Position numbers and translations under genes: made by a program
The notes under the pieces: generated by a model
Told to the model about the DNA's origin: nothing
The model's database searches: none
What the model saw: only the letters and a program-made list of their open reading frames with translations
Source of the DNA: Piper betle
Taxonomy: Eukaryota > Streptophyta > Magnoliopsida > Piperales > Piperaceae
DNA: 64,000 nucleotides
Assembly (NCBI GenBank): GCA_033002965.1
Contig: JAURVB010012429.1
Location: forward strand, 62,001-126,000
Direction: 5' to 3'
Part shown: piece after piece, positions 12,100 to 22,947 of the stretch
Layout of the letters: every line of letters starts with the position of its first letter
How positions within the stretch are numbered: position 1 is the first letter of the stretch

Positions 12100-12732
12100 T
12101 TTTACAATTTTCTTATAAGTTTATCTAATTTTATTAATACATATTTGTGCAGTATGCGAGTTATCATGCTAGTATATTTATAAAATGATATATAGATTAG
12201 TTTCCCACTCGAAAGAAAATTTTAAATTATAGCCTTATTTTTTATTACAAATTATATTAAAGAATTATAATCTTCTAGAAACTCACCTCAATTTGAACTT
12301 AACGATTTAAAAGAATCAACTAACTAATAAGTAACAGTTAAAATGTATTATACTCTACGATACCTCATACCTTATATCAATGTAAAAATTTTGATAAGTT
12401 GACATAAAAATAATATGCAAGCGACCTAACAAAAATGCCCTGCCCTCAGCCAAGGTGCCAATTAAATAAAAGTTTTGAAAATTTATTAAAAAGGTTAAAT
12501 AGATTTTTTTAATAATATTGGTTGGTTATTTTTATTTTGAATACTTGGGTTGATTTTAACTCACGGCCAACCAGAATGGCAACAAGACCTGATTCTTCCT
12601 CAATCTAGCAATATCGAAAAATATTTTTCCTCCACCTTAATTAGGGCTGTCAGATTAATTGGATGGCCCAAGTCAGACCTTTCAAAACGGAATTTAAAAA
12701 ATGCCCTCACACGGTCGGCATTCTCCTACTGC

Positions 12733-13276
12733 TAGGGATGGGCGTTGATGACCAAATGATTTTGTCTGTCCAATGCCGAAGGCTTATTGACCGAAATCGG
12801 CGACAGGATAAAAACAAATTATATATAGATGTTTCTTCATTCGACCAAATAATCAATTGATCGACAAAAATAAAAAATTAAATGATATAAATAATATATT
12901 TAAATTTTATTACCAAATTATCATTGATAATAATTAATTTTTCATTTTTTCATGCAATATAATATTTCTTAATTTAAATATTTTTTGAAAAATAATTTTA
13001 ACTTTTATGTTAATTGACATGAGAAGAACTAAAAAAAATTAAAAATAATAATAATTATTTAAATGAGATATTAGTTGTTTAAGAGAAAATTTGTATTTAT
13101 AATTGAAAAATGTTTAGATCAAATAAATTCTTATATTGATCAAATTTTGATTATGTTCGACCGTGACTAATTTAACCTAATAGATTTGACCATATACGAC
13201 TAACTATTTACCTGAGGTTAAGTTAACAGACATTAAATGTCTTATTCGATGTCCGAATGATCAACGCCCAACCCTA
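12733..13276. mobile_element. Candidate small TIR element (MITE-like)
   Basis: The left end TAGGGATGGGCGTTGAT is the inverted complement, with one mismatch, of the right end at 13260-13276. The interior is AT-rich and non-coding. TAGGG-type ends are common in hAT-derived miniature elements. I could not see an 8-bp target duplication, so mobility is inferred from the ends only. Confidence 0.4.
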
Positions 13277-13332
13277 TTGACATGACCAGATCTGGCCACC
13301 AGCAATTCGAATTACCCAAGTGTAACGAATCT

Positions 13333-13334
<2 letters not shown>

Positions 13335-13365
<31 letters not shown>
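13335..13365. repeat. AT dinucleotide microsatellite
   Basis: About 15 AT units. Confidence 0.95.
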
Positions 13366-13370
<5 letters not shown>

Positions 13371-14755
13371 TTAATTGTAAAAGTACCGCTTATTATGAAA
13401 TAAATGAGTTTCCTATTCCTAAAAACATAATTTAGCTTACAATTTTTCCTTCTATTGCAATTACAAAGGTATTACGGTATTATCATCATCTACAATTAGA
13501 CCTCATCTTGAGTTTCATAATTTTAAAAATAGATTAAAATTTTAAGTCAATTAATTAATAAAATTAATCAATGTGTATTGCATTATCAAAAACTTTAGAT
13601 TTGCATAAAAATGAATAAGTTGATAAATAAATAACATACAATCGAAATAAAAAATCTGTATTGCAGCACGCGGACCAACAATTAGCTTATCTCTTAATTT
13701 AACTTTTTCTTTCAGCACAACGTATATTTTAGTTCGAGTTTGTGTAAAGGTAAATAATCAGTATAAGGTTTTTTTCTTAGTCTTATTGACTTTATTTTAT
13801 AGTGATCATCAATACATACAGTATATATAAAGGAAACTGTCCTAATTTTATTAATAAAACATTTAAAAAGTTAAAACGTTGTATGGGTTGTTACTTCCAT
13901 GACCTACCAGCTGATACTCATCAGCATAGAGATATAATTTAGTGATGATAAAATTAATTATTAAAATTTTAAAAATTACCGCTGAAAATATTTAATGAGT
14001 ATTTATATTTTATTCATATTAGCTCGGATGAGCTTTAGCTCGGATGAGCTTTAGCTCATATTTGGAGCGTCTTTCGTGGGCCTGGCTACCTAAAGTTTGC
14101 ATGAACAAACTAAATCAATAATAAGGATATTTATAAATTTCCAATCAATTTAATATTTTAACCCTTTGATCTTAATTTCCCTTTTCCAGTAAAAAATTTT
14201 TTTAAAAAAAATCACATTCCAACGCTATAAAGAAGATTTCTAGGATTAAACTTTATCATACTGTTACAAAAATAAGTTAAGGACAAAAGCGAATTCTTAA
14301 GCTCTAATTGACCAATTTTCCATGTTTTTCTTTTACCTAGACTAGGACGCTCACCCACGAACCATGCAACAAACCTCTCCAATCCATTCTTAAAGGCTAG
14401 AGCAAGCAAGGAATTACAAAAGATTCCCTTTAATACAATTCACTCAATCTTAAAACATGCAGATGTCAAAAAGGTATTTTTAACATCAAGCAAAGTACAA
14501 ATTCTTAGCGATGATGTAACTTTACAGGTCATTCTACTCAATTGCGAGTTGTAAGACAGCTAATGTAAAACGTGGTCACTACTAGGCATCCAACTTCTCA
14601 TCTGCAACATACACTATCACAGCCTTAATACGCTTGTACCAAAGAAATATGGCTCACATAAATAAACGAATGAACATGAAAAAGCACGGAGTAATTTGAA
14701 ATTTTGTGGAGTGGATTTAATTGTAATTTATTTAAGATTGAAAATAAATGTAGAA

Positions 14756-17152
14756 TTATCTGGGCGTGTCACCTTTTCTTATTAACTCAGTGTGGCAAAA
14801 AGAAGGCACCAAAACAAACTCTTCAAAGGATACCTTTGCTGCAAAATCTGAAGCAGATGATGAACTTTGTTGTTTACTCTTTAAGGATTCGATTTGAGCC
14901 CTCATTGAACGGTTATGTTCTTCAGTCTTCATGCACGGCATAATGTGGAATATTACAATGCATTCAAACATAAAAGAAAGTGAGCCAAATTAATGAACAA
15001 ACAAGGAAGACGCAACTGACAAGTTCATTTAAGTGCACACACCTGCTCTAATAAATTAGTGAGATATTGAATTTCCCTTCTCTTGGTCTTTGTTGCATCT
15101 TCTTTGACATCAACTATTTTGATCCTACAATATCATATTTAAATCAATTTTTTGTACATTTTCGCATAAGTTACAAAACATACTACAAAACTACTTAAAG
15201 GCTTATCATAAAATATAAAACAAGTGAGGCTGCAGGCTTCAACACGTTATTTATGCAAAGGGTAGGAATTAAAGACATTTCAGATACGTTTGAAGGTGAA
15301 ATAATCAACTGGAACGTCTTACAGCCAATATTGGCTATAAGACCCAAAGAGTAACTCTATATGCATGGGTAATAATACTCATTTACTACTGAAATTTTTA
15401 ATTGCTACCTATGATATTTATTGGGGGATGATTTGGTTATGTCTAATTGGGTCATCCAACCAATATGGATATAAGATCTTACAACAAATTACTACTTTAT
15501 TTGAAGAAGCTTAAAATTATGGTTTAAATGCTACGAAATAGAAAGAATGCCCTCGAATAAAAAAACCACAAACATTATCCAATTTTGAAATGTGGATCCC
15601 AATATAGCTTTCTAGTCATTGCACCCAATTGAAGTTTTCATACTTACATTATTTCCATTTGTAGAATTCACATTCATGGAATTGTAGGCTTCAACTTTAA
15701 ACTTTTAAACAAACTCCAAGCCTAGTTACATACGCTAAAGCACTACACCATTAACCACGTTCCAAAATTCCAATGGTAATTGGAAACTTACTTGTCATCC
15801 GACAAACAGTGTAACATTTGCTCCTCCAACTTCTCCTCTACCATATCAAGTATATTACAAACCTGGCATTACCAGAAAAATTCATGTGAAAGAAGAAATT
15901 GCAAATGTATGAAAAGTGAATTGATGCTTGCTAATCTTAAAAAAAAACAATACACTAAACCCATATTAATTTATTCTAGAACCAGTTGAAAACATGGGAG
16001 CTGACCACTACATAGACCAACAGTTATATCCTTTCACCAAATTGCATGTTGTGCACACGATTTTTACCCATTTGTAGCTTAACAATAAAAAAGCCAGACT
16101 ACCTATGGTCAGTAAATGGCTGGTCAGTTTAAGCAACAAATAGATACCTTAGTTTCTTGGCAGATAATATCGAACTCCTTCTGTTAAACAAAAAATAATA
16201 ATATTAATAACCATGTGTCAATATAATATGCATTGCAACACAAAAAGCGCAATTTGTATCTATGAACTGATAGAATGCCATCCAATCATAGATAATAATA
16301 CTAAGACAAACAAATCTTAGCTGAAACATATGTATAAATGGTGGGCATTTATAATGCTTGATATAAATTTTATCCAATCTTATCAAGTGTAGGTAAGATA
16401 TGCAACAAGAAGGGCAGTCAGACTGTGTGGCCATAATCCAAGATGGGCGTGATAATCATGTTTCAGAAGCCGTCATAAGAAAACCTTATAACTAAGATAA
16501 TTGGTCGTATCCAGACAAATCATTGCGTCAGATTTCAACAATAACGTTTAAAAAATCCATAGAGGTGTAAGAACCTTAACAATGTAGGAAGAAAACTATA
16601 ACAAGTCAAAAGCATACCTCTATATGCGCATGGAGACAGGTAACGTACTGCCCATTGATGCCAAAAAAAAAGGGCATAAGAATGTGGTACATTAATGCCA
16701 AAACATATACATGCACCCATCGAAATAGTAACGCAGAAGAAAAGCCTTGTACATCCAAATGAAACCCTCACCTTCAAAAAGCCCTGGTAAAGCATCTCCC
16801 TTTGCACCTTATCAAATGCCGAAAAAGCCTTGTCAAACTCCTGCAAATCAAAGGATCATCATAATCATAACCAAACAATTCAAACATTTTGACAAGCAGA
16901 TGCAGTGCACTAAATACCATTTTTTTTTCACATAAGCTGCACGCGCGAAAATCAATCAATGCATGGTTTTCCAGTAAACAAAAAGTACAGAAAAATAAAA
17001 TAAAAAAACAAAAGAATGCATGGTCACCTAAAAAAAAGAAAGAATACCTCCTTGGAGCAGGATTCGAGAAGGGAACGAGAGCAGCGGTGGAAAGCCCGCT
17101 TGAGATGAGACTGCCTCACGCCGAACGGAGGAGGAAGGTCGCCGGAATCCAT
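14756..17152 (-). CDS. NNF1: Kinetochore NNF1-like protein (MIS12 complex subunit), seven exons
   Basis: Spliced model, minus strand: 17152-17048, 16840-16772, 16647-16618, 16180-16148, 15862-15792, 15124-15043, 14926-14756. All junctions have GT..AG and the frame stays open, giving 186 residues, close to the plant family length. The start is the first ATG of exon 1 (MDSGDLPPPFGV). The N-terminal part reads HLKRAFHRCSRSLLESCSKE then EFDKAFSAFDKVQREMLYQG. The middle is acidic and helical (VCNILDMVEEKLEEQMLHC) and the C-terminal half is coiled-coil-like (REIQYLTNLLEQ, MRAQIESLKSK). I recall this pattern for plant NNF1, the PMF1 relative that bridges centromeric chromatin and outer kinetochore. 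Name by remembered similarity; the gene structure itself is well supported. Exons 3 and 4 are only 30 and 33 nt. The upstream region is repeat DNA from 17268. Confidence 0.75.
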
Positions 17153-17267
17153 GTTCTCCGTCGGATTAGTCGCCGGGAACAGACTGCCGGTGCCGGAATT
17201 GGGATTGCCGCCGCCGCCGCCGCCAGTTTCCGAATCTGGGATCACAAATATTCGTCGCTCCCCGCCT

Positions 17268-18090
17268 AAATGCTTTTTTGAATTGGAAAACATGTCAGCG
17301 CGGGCGAGTGGGACTCGCCTGCCACGCGGTCGATGAGTTCGACCGAGCCGACCGAGTTTGAACCTTCTTCCCAAGGTCGGACACCCGCATTTCGGACCAT
17401 ACAAGCCCTGTTACGTCGAAATGCTTCAAACCCAAAACAAACCATTATGGCAAAAAATAAATGAATTCCAAAAATGTAGATGAATCCAAGGAGGGTTTAC
17501 ACGTATGCTAGTCGCGAAATATTTCTAGGTCACTCGGTTAGTCCCAATTAATTATATTAAATTTATTAAAGTCCAAATTTTATGGTTGTAGGAGACACAA
17601 AAACTATGTTCATGTGTTAGGAAAACTATATCATTTTAAATGTGAATTTTATTCACTTCATATGCCTAGACGATCACACACCCACGAATTAGATTTAATT
17701 TAATATTTAATGCCTTTTAGGATGAGATTTAATTTAACACCCGATACAATGATCAATTAGATTCGCAGGGTGAGCCTCCCTTCTTCTCTCATTCCTACTA
17801 TCTCTCTGAAGTCGTCGATATAGTCACCTAAAACTTATGTCACTTGTCAAATTCGAGTCACAAAAGCACTCTTATCTCTATACCAAAATGTTTTTTTTAT
17901 AATAAGAGTCTAAGTCTGCCTAGTAAGTGGGGCGAGTCGATGAGTTCGATGGAGTTGACTGAGTTCAAATTTGATATTGAATTTCAATTAATTAAATTAA
18001 ATTAGTCCAAATATTATGATTTTGCAGCCTACAAGAAACTAAATTTATTTCCTCCATAATCAAAATTATTTTCTTTTAGTTTAGAACTTT
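17268..18090. repeat. Low-copy repeat carrying two copies of a short module
   Basis: A module reading roughly GAGTGGG.CGAG..GATGAGTT, then about 100-250 bases on CCAATTAATTA and AAAGTCCAAA.TTATG, occurs at about 17290-17600 and 17925-18030. It recurs near 19680-19820 and 29375-29480. The stretch 17608-18090 is also alignable by eye with 29038-29545 (shared runs such as ATTTTAAATGTGAATTTTAT and CTCCCTTCTTCTCTCATTC). No coding potential. The repeat reaches to about 115 bp upstream of the NNF1-like start codon. Confidence 0.7.
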
Positions 18091-18127
18091 TTATGGCAAA
18101 AGTTGATAAAAGTTTGGTTGCATCCAA

Positions 18128-19480
18128 TGTAAGATCCCTCAATTGGTTATTTAATCTAATTAGTCTCACATGTACATAACGGGTAAGATTTAATATATTA
18201 ATGAGGAAAATACTTTTAATTTTCAACTTGATTATTTATTTTTAAAGAGATAATTAGGCCCAATAACTTTTATTAATTGAGACAGAGTGTTGTAGGTGGT
18301 ATCAGAGATATAACCTGAAACCATATCAGATAATATAAATCTCTTTAGATACATATTCAAGTTAGACTCATATGTTATAGAAAAAGAATTTAAGGAACAA
18401 AATTTTCTTAAGGTTGGTTAGAATATTAGATATATCAGTTACTTACACGAGTCATGAAAAAGAATTTAAGGGATGAAATTTCTTTAGGGTAAGTAAAATA
18501 TACAATTCCCCAATTAATTACATGAGTCATATAAAGGAATTTAAAGAGTAAAATTTCCTTAAGATGGGTGAAATATAAAATCTACCAAATAATTATTTAG
18601 TCCAATTAGTCTTATATTTAATATTTACTGAAATAAGATCTAATAAATTAATAGTGATAGTGCTTATAATCAGCTTGGTTAATTACTTTTGAATAAATGA
18701 GTATGTCATCGGCTTATACCATAGTTGCATAAATCAGAATCGCAATCGCAATCGGTTTTCAAGGGAGTCAGAATTGGAATTGGTCTAAATCGGACAAGAA
18801 TCAGTTCAGTTGAATCATTCTAAATAAGTCCAAATCAGTCATATATAATAATTTGACAACTCATAAGATAAATATATAAAAATTAGATATTGATGTCATT
18901 TTGATATTATTGTGTGTATAATATTTTATGATATTTTTTCATATTTTTTTAGATTTTTTTGAATTATTTAGAATTAGTTATTATTTTTTATTTGAATCAG
19001 ACACGAGTCAAGTTTTAATTACGAGAATGCCACGACTGTTATTTCTTTCCCCTTTACCTGTTCTCTCCAGTATCCGCCCTCCTTCCCCGTCGCCACTGCC
19101 GCCGCCGTGCCACCCCCTCCCCCCATACCCGCCCCTCCCCGCCCCTGCGCCCCGCGCCCTGTCGCCTCCCCGCCACCACCCCACCCTGCCTCCCACCGCC
19201 AGCCGCGTCGGGCACCCCCTGCACCCCCAACCCCGCCCCTCCAGATCCTCCCCCTACCCCCCACCCAGTCCCCCTATCGCCACCGTCGCAACTTGCCGTC
19301 ACCACCCCGTCTATCGCCACTATTCGAAATCGGCCGATTCACGGACCAATTCAGATAAAAACTAATTCAAGTGATTTTTTGAATCGGTTTTCCTCCGATC
19401 CGAGTGGAATTGGCCGATTCCAATTTAGAATCACCGATTTTCACAACTATGGCTTATATTAATTGGGTTGGGTTATTACA
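18128..19480 (+). mobile_element. Second TRIM copy of the same family, with nested TIR element
   Basis: A diverged LTR (18128 to about 18294, starting TGTAAGATCCCTCAATT) is followed at 18297 by TGGTATCAGAG, an initiator tRNA-Met primer site. An internal part to about 18573 contains three copies of an ~85-bp direct repeat around GAATTTAAGG.A.GAAATT and ends in a GATGGGTGAAA purine tract. A second LTR lies at 18574-18718 continued at 19453-19480. The LTR start and the purine tract match the minus-strand reading of the TRIM at 4812-5732, so they are one family. TIR element A sits inside the second LTR. Flanks TCCAA and CTCAA give only a weak target duplication. Confidence 0.65.
18719..19452 (+). 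mobile_element. Non-autonomous TIR element, copy A (734 bp)
   Basis: The left end CCATAGTTG and right end CAACTATGG are perfect inverted 9-mers flanked by a 6-bp duplication CTTATA (18713-18718, 19453-19458). Both subterminal regions are full of GAATCGG/CCGATTC-type repeats. Inside, an AT-rich part (18840-19000) is followed by a conserved stretch ending in AATTACGAGAATGCCAC and a strongly C-rich tract (19065-19330). Frames through the C-rich tract are Pro-rich low complexity, not a gene. Same architecture, in opposite orientation, as copy B at 60941-61821. Superfamily not identified. Confidence 0.82.
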
Positions 19481-20168
19481 CTCAAGTCATTTGAATGTGA
19501 CTAAGATTTTGTTTTAAAAAATTTGAGTGTAAGAAATAAAAACACAATTGAAACATTTAATATTGTTTATATAATCATAATTTGTTATAGGCTGTTATTG
19601 TAGATTGGTGATTACATAAATTCATGAACTTTTTCTTACCACAAACTTGGTCATAGGTTTTTTGAATTGGAATACAAGACCGTGCAGGCGAGTGGGGCGT
19701 GCCTGCTGGACTCGTTGATGAGTTTAACCGAGCTGGCTAAGTTTGTACTCACTCGGTTTTCCCAATTAATTATAATAAATTAAATTAATTAAAGTCCAAA
19801 TGTTATGGTCGTACGAGACACAATAATTATGCTAACTAAGGAAGATGTCACATCACACATGATTTATATCAAATAAATTTTAATTCTACACGTAAACTCT
19901 TATTGAATAATAAGATAAATTATAATAATTTAATATCTTAGATATAAACGATGATTATCTTAAAAGATATATTATATTTGAATGAAAAAATGAATTACAA
20001 TTATTCAATTTTTTTATTATATTTTTCTTAAGAATTTAAGGTTAGTGAGATTTAAATCCACCTTTTACACAATGTATTTTTATTGTAATTTTTAAAATTT
20101 TCTTGTATTTTGATTTAATAAGTTGACCGATTCTCCTACTTTTAATCTCAAACCAATATTTAATTTTC

Positions 20169-20172
<4 letters not shown>
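19459..20172. repeat. Continuation of the old low-copy repeat
   Basis: 19519-19640 matches 29600-29700 by eye (runs such as CATTTAATATTGTTT.T.TAATCATAATTTGTT). 19660-19820 holds another copy of the short GAGTGGGGCG...GATGAGTTTAACC...CCAATTAATTA module. The remainder to 20172 is AT-rich without features. No coding potential. Confidence 0.6.

Positions 20173-20205
<33 letters not shown>
20173..20205. repeat. AT microsatellite at the left edge of the foldback element
   Basis: About 16 AT units directly adjoining the outer inverted repeat. A matching tract lies at the other edge (28983-29029). Confidence 0.95.
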
Positions 20206-20208
<3 letters not shown>

Positions 20209-21670
20209 CATGCTTGTATGTGTTGCCATGTTTAGCACTGCAGAGCCGGTGGGTCGTTGAATTTCATCCAACAGCCCACAACCCCCTAACCTAACCACCC
20301 CACCCCCTCCCCCCAGCCTTCCCGCCCCCACTCGTCGCCCTACTCACCCCTGCCACCGAGGCCCCACCCCCCCTTACCCCCTGCCCTCTACCACCGCCGC
20401 CCCCCCCCCTCCCTCATTTTGTACAGGTGACGGCATTGGCCGGTCGTGCTACTAGCTGGTAGCGAGGTTGCTAATAGTCAGGTGGCGTGGCAAAGAAAAC
20501 AAAGGCAAAATAGAGGAGAAGAAAATGGCAGGGGTAGTTTTGTAATAAAAATTTAACTCGTTCCCGACTCAATTCAATAATAAGAAATACATCACGAAAA
20601 ATATAAAAAATATAATAAAATATGATAAAATAAAATAATTAAGTTCTAGTTGATTATTTTATTTTATGATATTTTATTCTATTTTTTCATATTTTTTAGA
20701 TGTATTTCGTGATATTTACTCAAGTTAGGAATGAAATGAGTAAGGGTAGTTTTGTAATAAAAACTTGACTCGCTCCCGACTCGAGTCAATATTATGAAAT
20801 GCAACCCAAAAAATATTAAAAAATAGAATAAAATACCATAAAATAAAATAATCCATTAGAACTTGACTATTTTATAGTATAGTATTTTACTATATTTTTT
20901 TATATTTTTCGAATGCAATTTCATAATATGGACTCGAGTCGGGATCGAATCAAGTTTTTATTATGAAACTACCCCTACCCATTTCCTTCCTGACTCGAGT
21001 CAATATTATGGAATACATCTCACAAAATATGAAAAATAGAATAAAATATCATAAAATAAAATGATCCACTAGAACTCGATTATTTTATTTTATCATATTT
21101 TACCATATTTTTTATATTTTTTGTGTTGTATTTCTTATTATTAAAACCGAGTCGACAGCGAGTTAAATTTTTATTATGAAACTACACCTGCCCTTTTCTT
21201 CTCCTCTATTTTGCTTCTGTTTTCCTTACTTTGCCACCCAATTGCCAACAACCTTGCTGTTGGCCGCCCGCTGCCAGCCAACAACGCCGTCGGCCAATGC
21301 AGTCGCTAGCACGATAAAACGGGAGGGGAAGAGTGGGGCAGTATGGTAAGGGGGGTTGCGGCGGCAGCCGGGGGCGTGACTCAGTTAGAAGGGGGCAGTC
21401 GGGGGTGGGGGCAGGTGGGGGCGGGAAGGCCAAGTGGGGTGGGCTGCTGCAGCAGGGGCAAGTGGGGCGATGGGCGGGCGCAGGAAGGCTGGGGGAGGGG
21501 GGTGGGTGGTGGTGGCAGGGCAATGGTTTGGGGCAGGCTCGGCCACGACGGCGACTGGTGGTCGTGGGTTGGTTGCGGGTGGTGGGGGGCCGAGGCTGCC
21601 GGTAGTCATGGGTGGTCAGGCAATGGCTGCCCACCGCCAGTAGGCGTGGAAGAGGGAGGGGGGTGGTTAG

Positions 21671-22947
21671 TGTCACAAGGTCGGATTTAGGGTTTTATTT
21701 TTCGCTCTAATCGTCCCTCGTGCGGCGTGTTTCCTCCTCGGAATCACCAGCCTACAGCACTGTGCAAGGTGCGGAATATTGCACAGCCCCCTACTGCACA
21801 CCCACTCCGCACACAACCGGACAAGTGCCCGGTTCACGAACTCAAGATTGGACACTACTCGAGCATAGCTTGGTCCTACTCGGACAAGCTGCTCGAACAC
21901 CAAGGTCCTGTTGCACGTTCCAGTCCCGGCTCACCCACACACAGCCGGCACGCCCTGGCCGAAGGAATCACCTGACCAGCACTCGATAACCAAATCCAAC
22001 GTACACATAGTTGTTTTACGGACTTAAGTCCAACCTATATTCTACTAGTATGAATACAAGGAATAGTAATCCAACCCCCCTTGGATTACCAGCAAGTCGT
22101 GGACACAACCCACGGACTTGGTCTCTCGACACACACACTCGACAGGATTTCCCCAGCACTCGGCACGCAGGCTCGAGGCTGCTGGAATAGAACTGGGTGG
22201 TTCGGTCACAGGTGGACAACGCTGCACCGACAGCTTACCGGGTGTGCCCAGCACTTGGCCCCGACCAAGGCTGGTTGCAGCCACACACCGGCAATCCCCT
22301 TTACCCGACACTACCTCACTTCTCCACGCAAGGAGGCACTCACCCACACTTGATCACTCTTGATCTGATTTGTTCTTCTCTACCTTCACCACCAAATGAA
22401 GGTCCCTATTTATAGACTTGGCTTGGACAATTGAGGCATGACCCAATGCTTGATCCTGGACGTTCATCAACACATCAACGAACCAGATTTCACCAAACAC
22501 GTCACCAACAAGGATGAGTCCAGATCTGCCCTTGACCTTTGAGTTATTTCATCAATGGACCAGAGTAGCCCTGTGACGTCATCCCAAACTCTTGGAGTTC
22601 CAATACCCCTGGTGCACCTAGCCCATGTTCCGATCCAACAACTCAGCAGCTCCAGAACACAATGCCGGCTCCTAACTCACTTGGATCCTGATGCCCTCGA
22701 TCAACCTCAAACTCGGCTTGGTCATGCTGAGTCTGCATTTGATCATGACCGACATGCTCCTGGACTTGCCCATGTTCGGAACCGACTGCACCCGTTGGTT
22801 CCCCAATTGCCCGTCAACTCTGATGTCTGCTCGGGTAGGTTGTTCCACCACACGAATAACACCGATTATCCGCATTGGGCGCGGGATTATCTAGGGACAA
22901 CCGCCAAACCCTAGCTCCCGATCGTCCCACCAGCTAAACCTGTGACA
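21671..22947 (-). repeat. 3' LTR of the chromovirus (1277 bp)
   Basis: Begins TGTCACAAGG and ends CTGTGACA in plus reading. It is shorter than the other LTR mainly through a deletion near 21950-21960. Confidence 0.95.
22407..22414 (-). promoter_or_regulatory. TATA box in the 3' LTR
   Basis: The minus strand reads CTATAAATAGGGACC, placed 530-540 nt into the LTR, a normal U3/R distance. Confidence 0.6.

Larger units (their letters stand above)
10741..14755. other. AT-rich spacer without recognised genes
   Basis: Long AT-rich DNA with two AT microsatellites and a small candidate TIR element (separate entries). A short GC-rich patch at 11548-11695 repeats a GCCGCCCCATGG motif twice. At 14030-14056 a 16-bp unit (agctcggatgagcttt) is repeated in tandem. 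I see no open reading frame with family features. The last 500 bases are probably the 3' UTR and downstream region of the minus-strand NNF1-like gene. Confidence 0.5.

Noticed and set aside
18928..19365. Pro-rich 145-codon frame and overlapping Gly/Arg-rich antisense frames
   Set aside because: Produced by the C-rich tract of TIR element A and open in several frames at once; no gene features.
21206..21690. Several overlapping frames up to 156 codons on both strands
   Set aside because: GC-rich inverted arm of the foldback element; low-complexity Pro/Gly strings in every frame.
21720..22914. Plus-strand frames that recur at 27633-28847
   Set aside because: They lie in the two chromovirus LTRs and recur because the LTRs are copies. 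They are antisense to the element and have no motifs.
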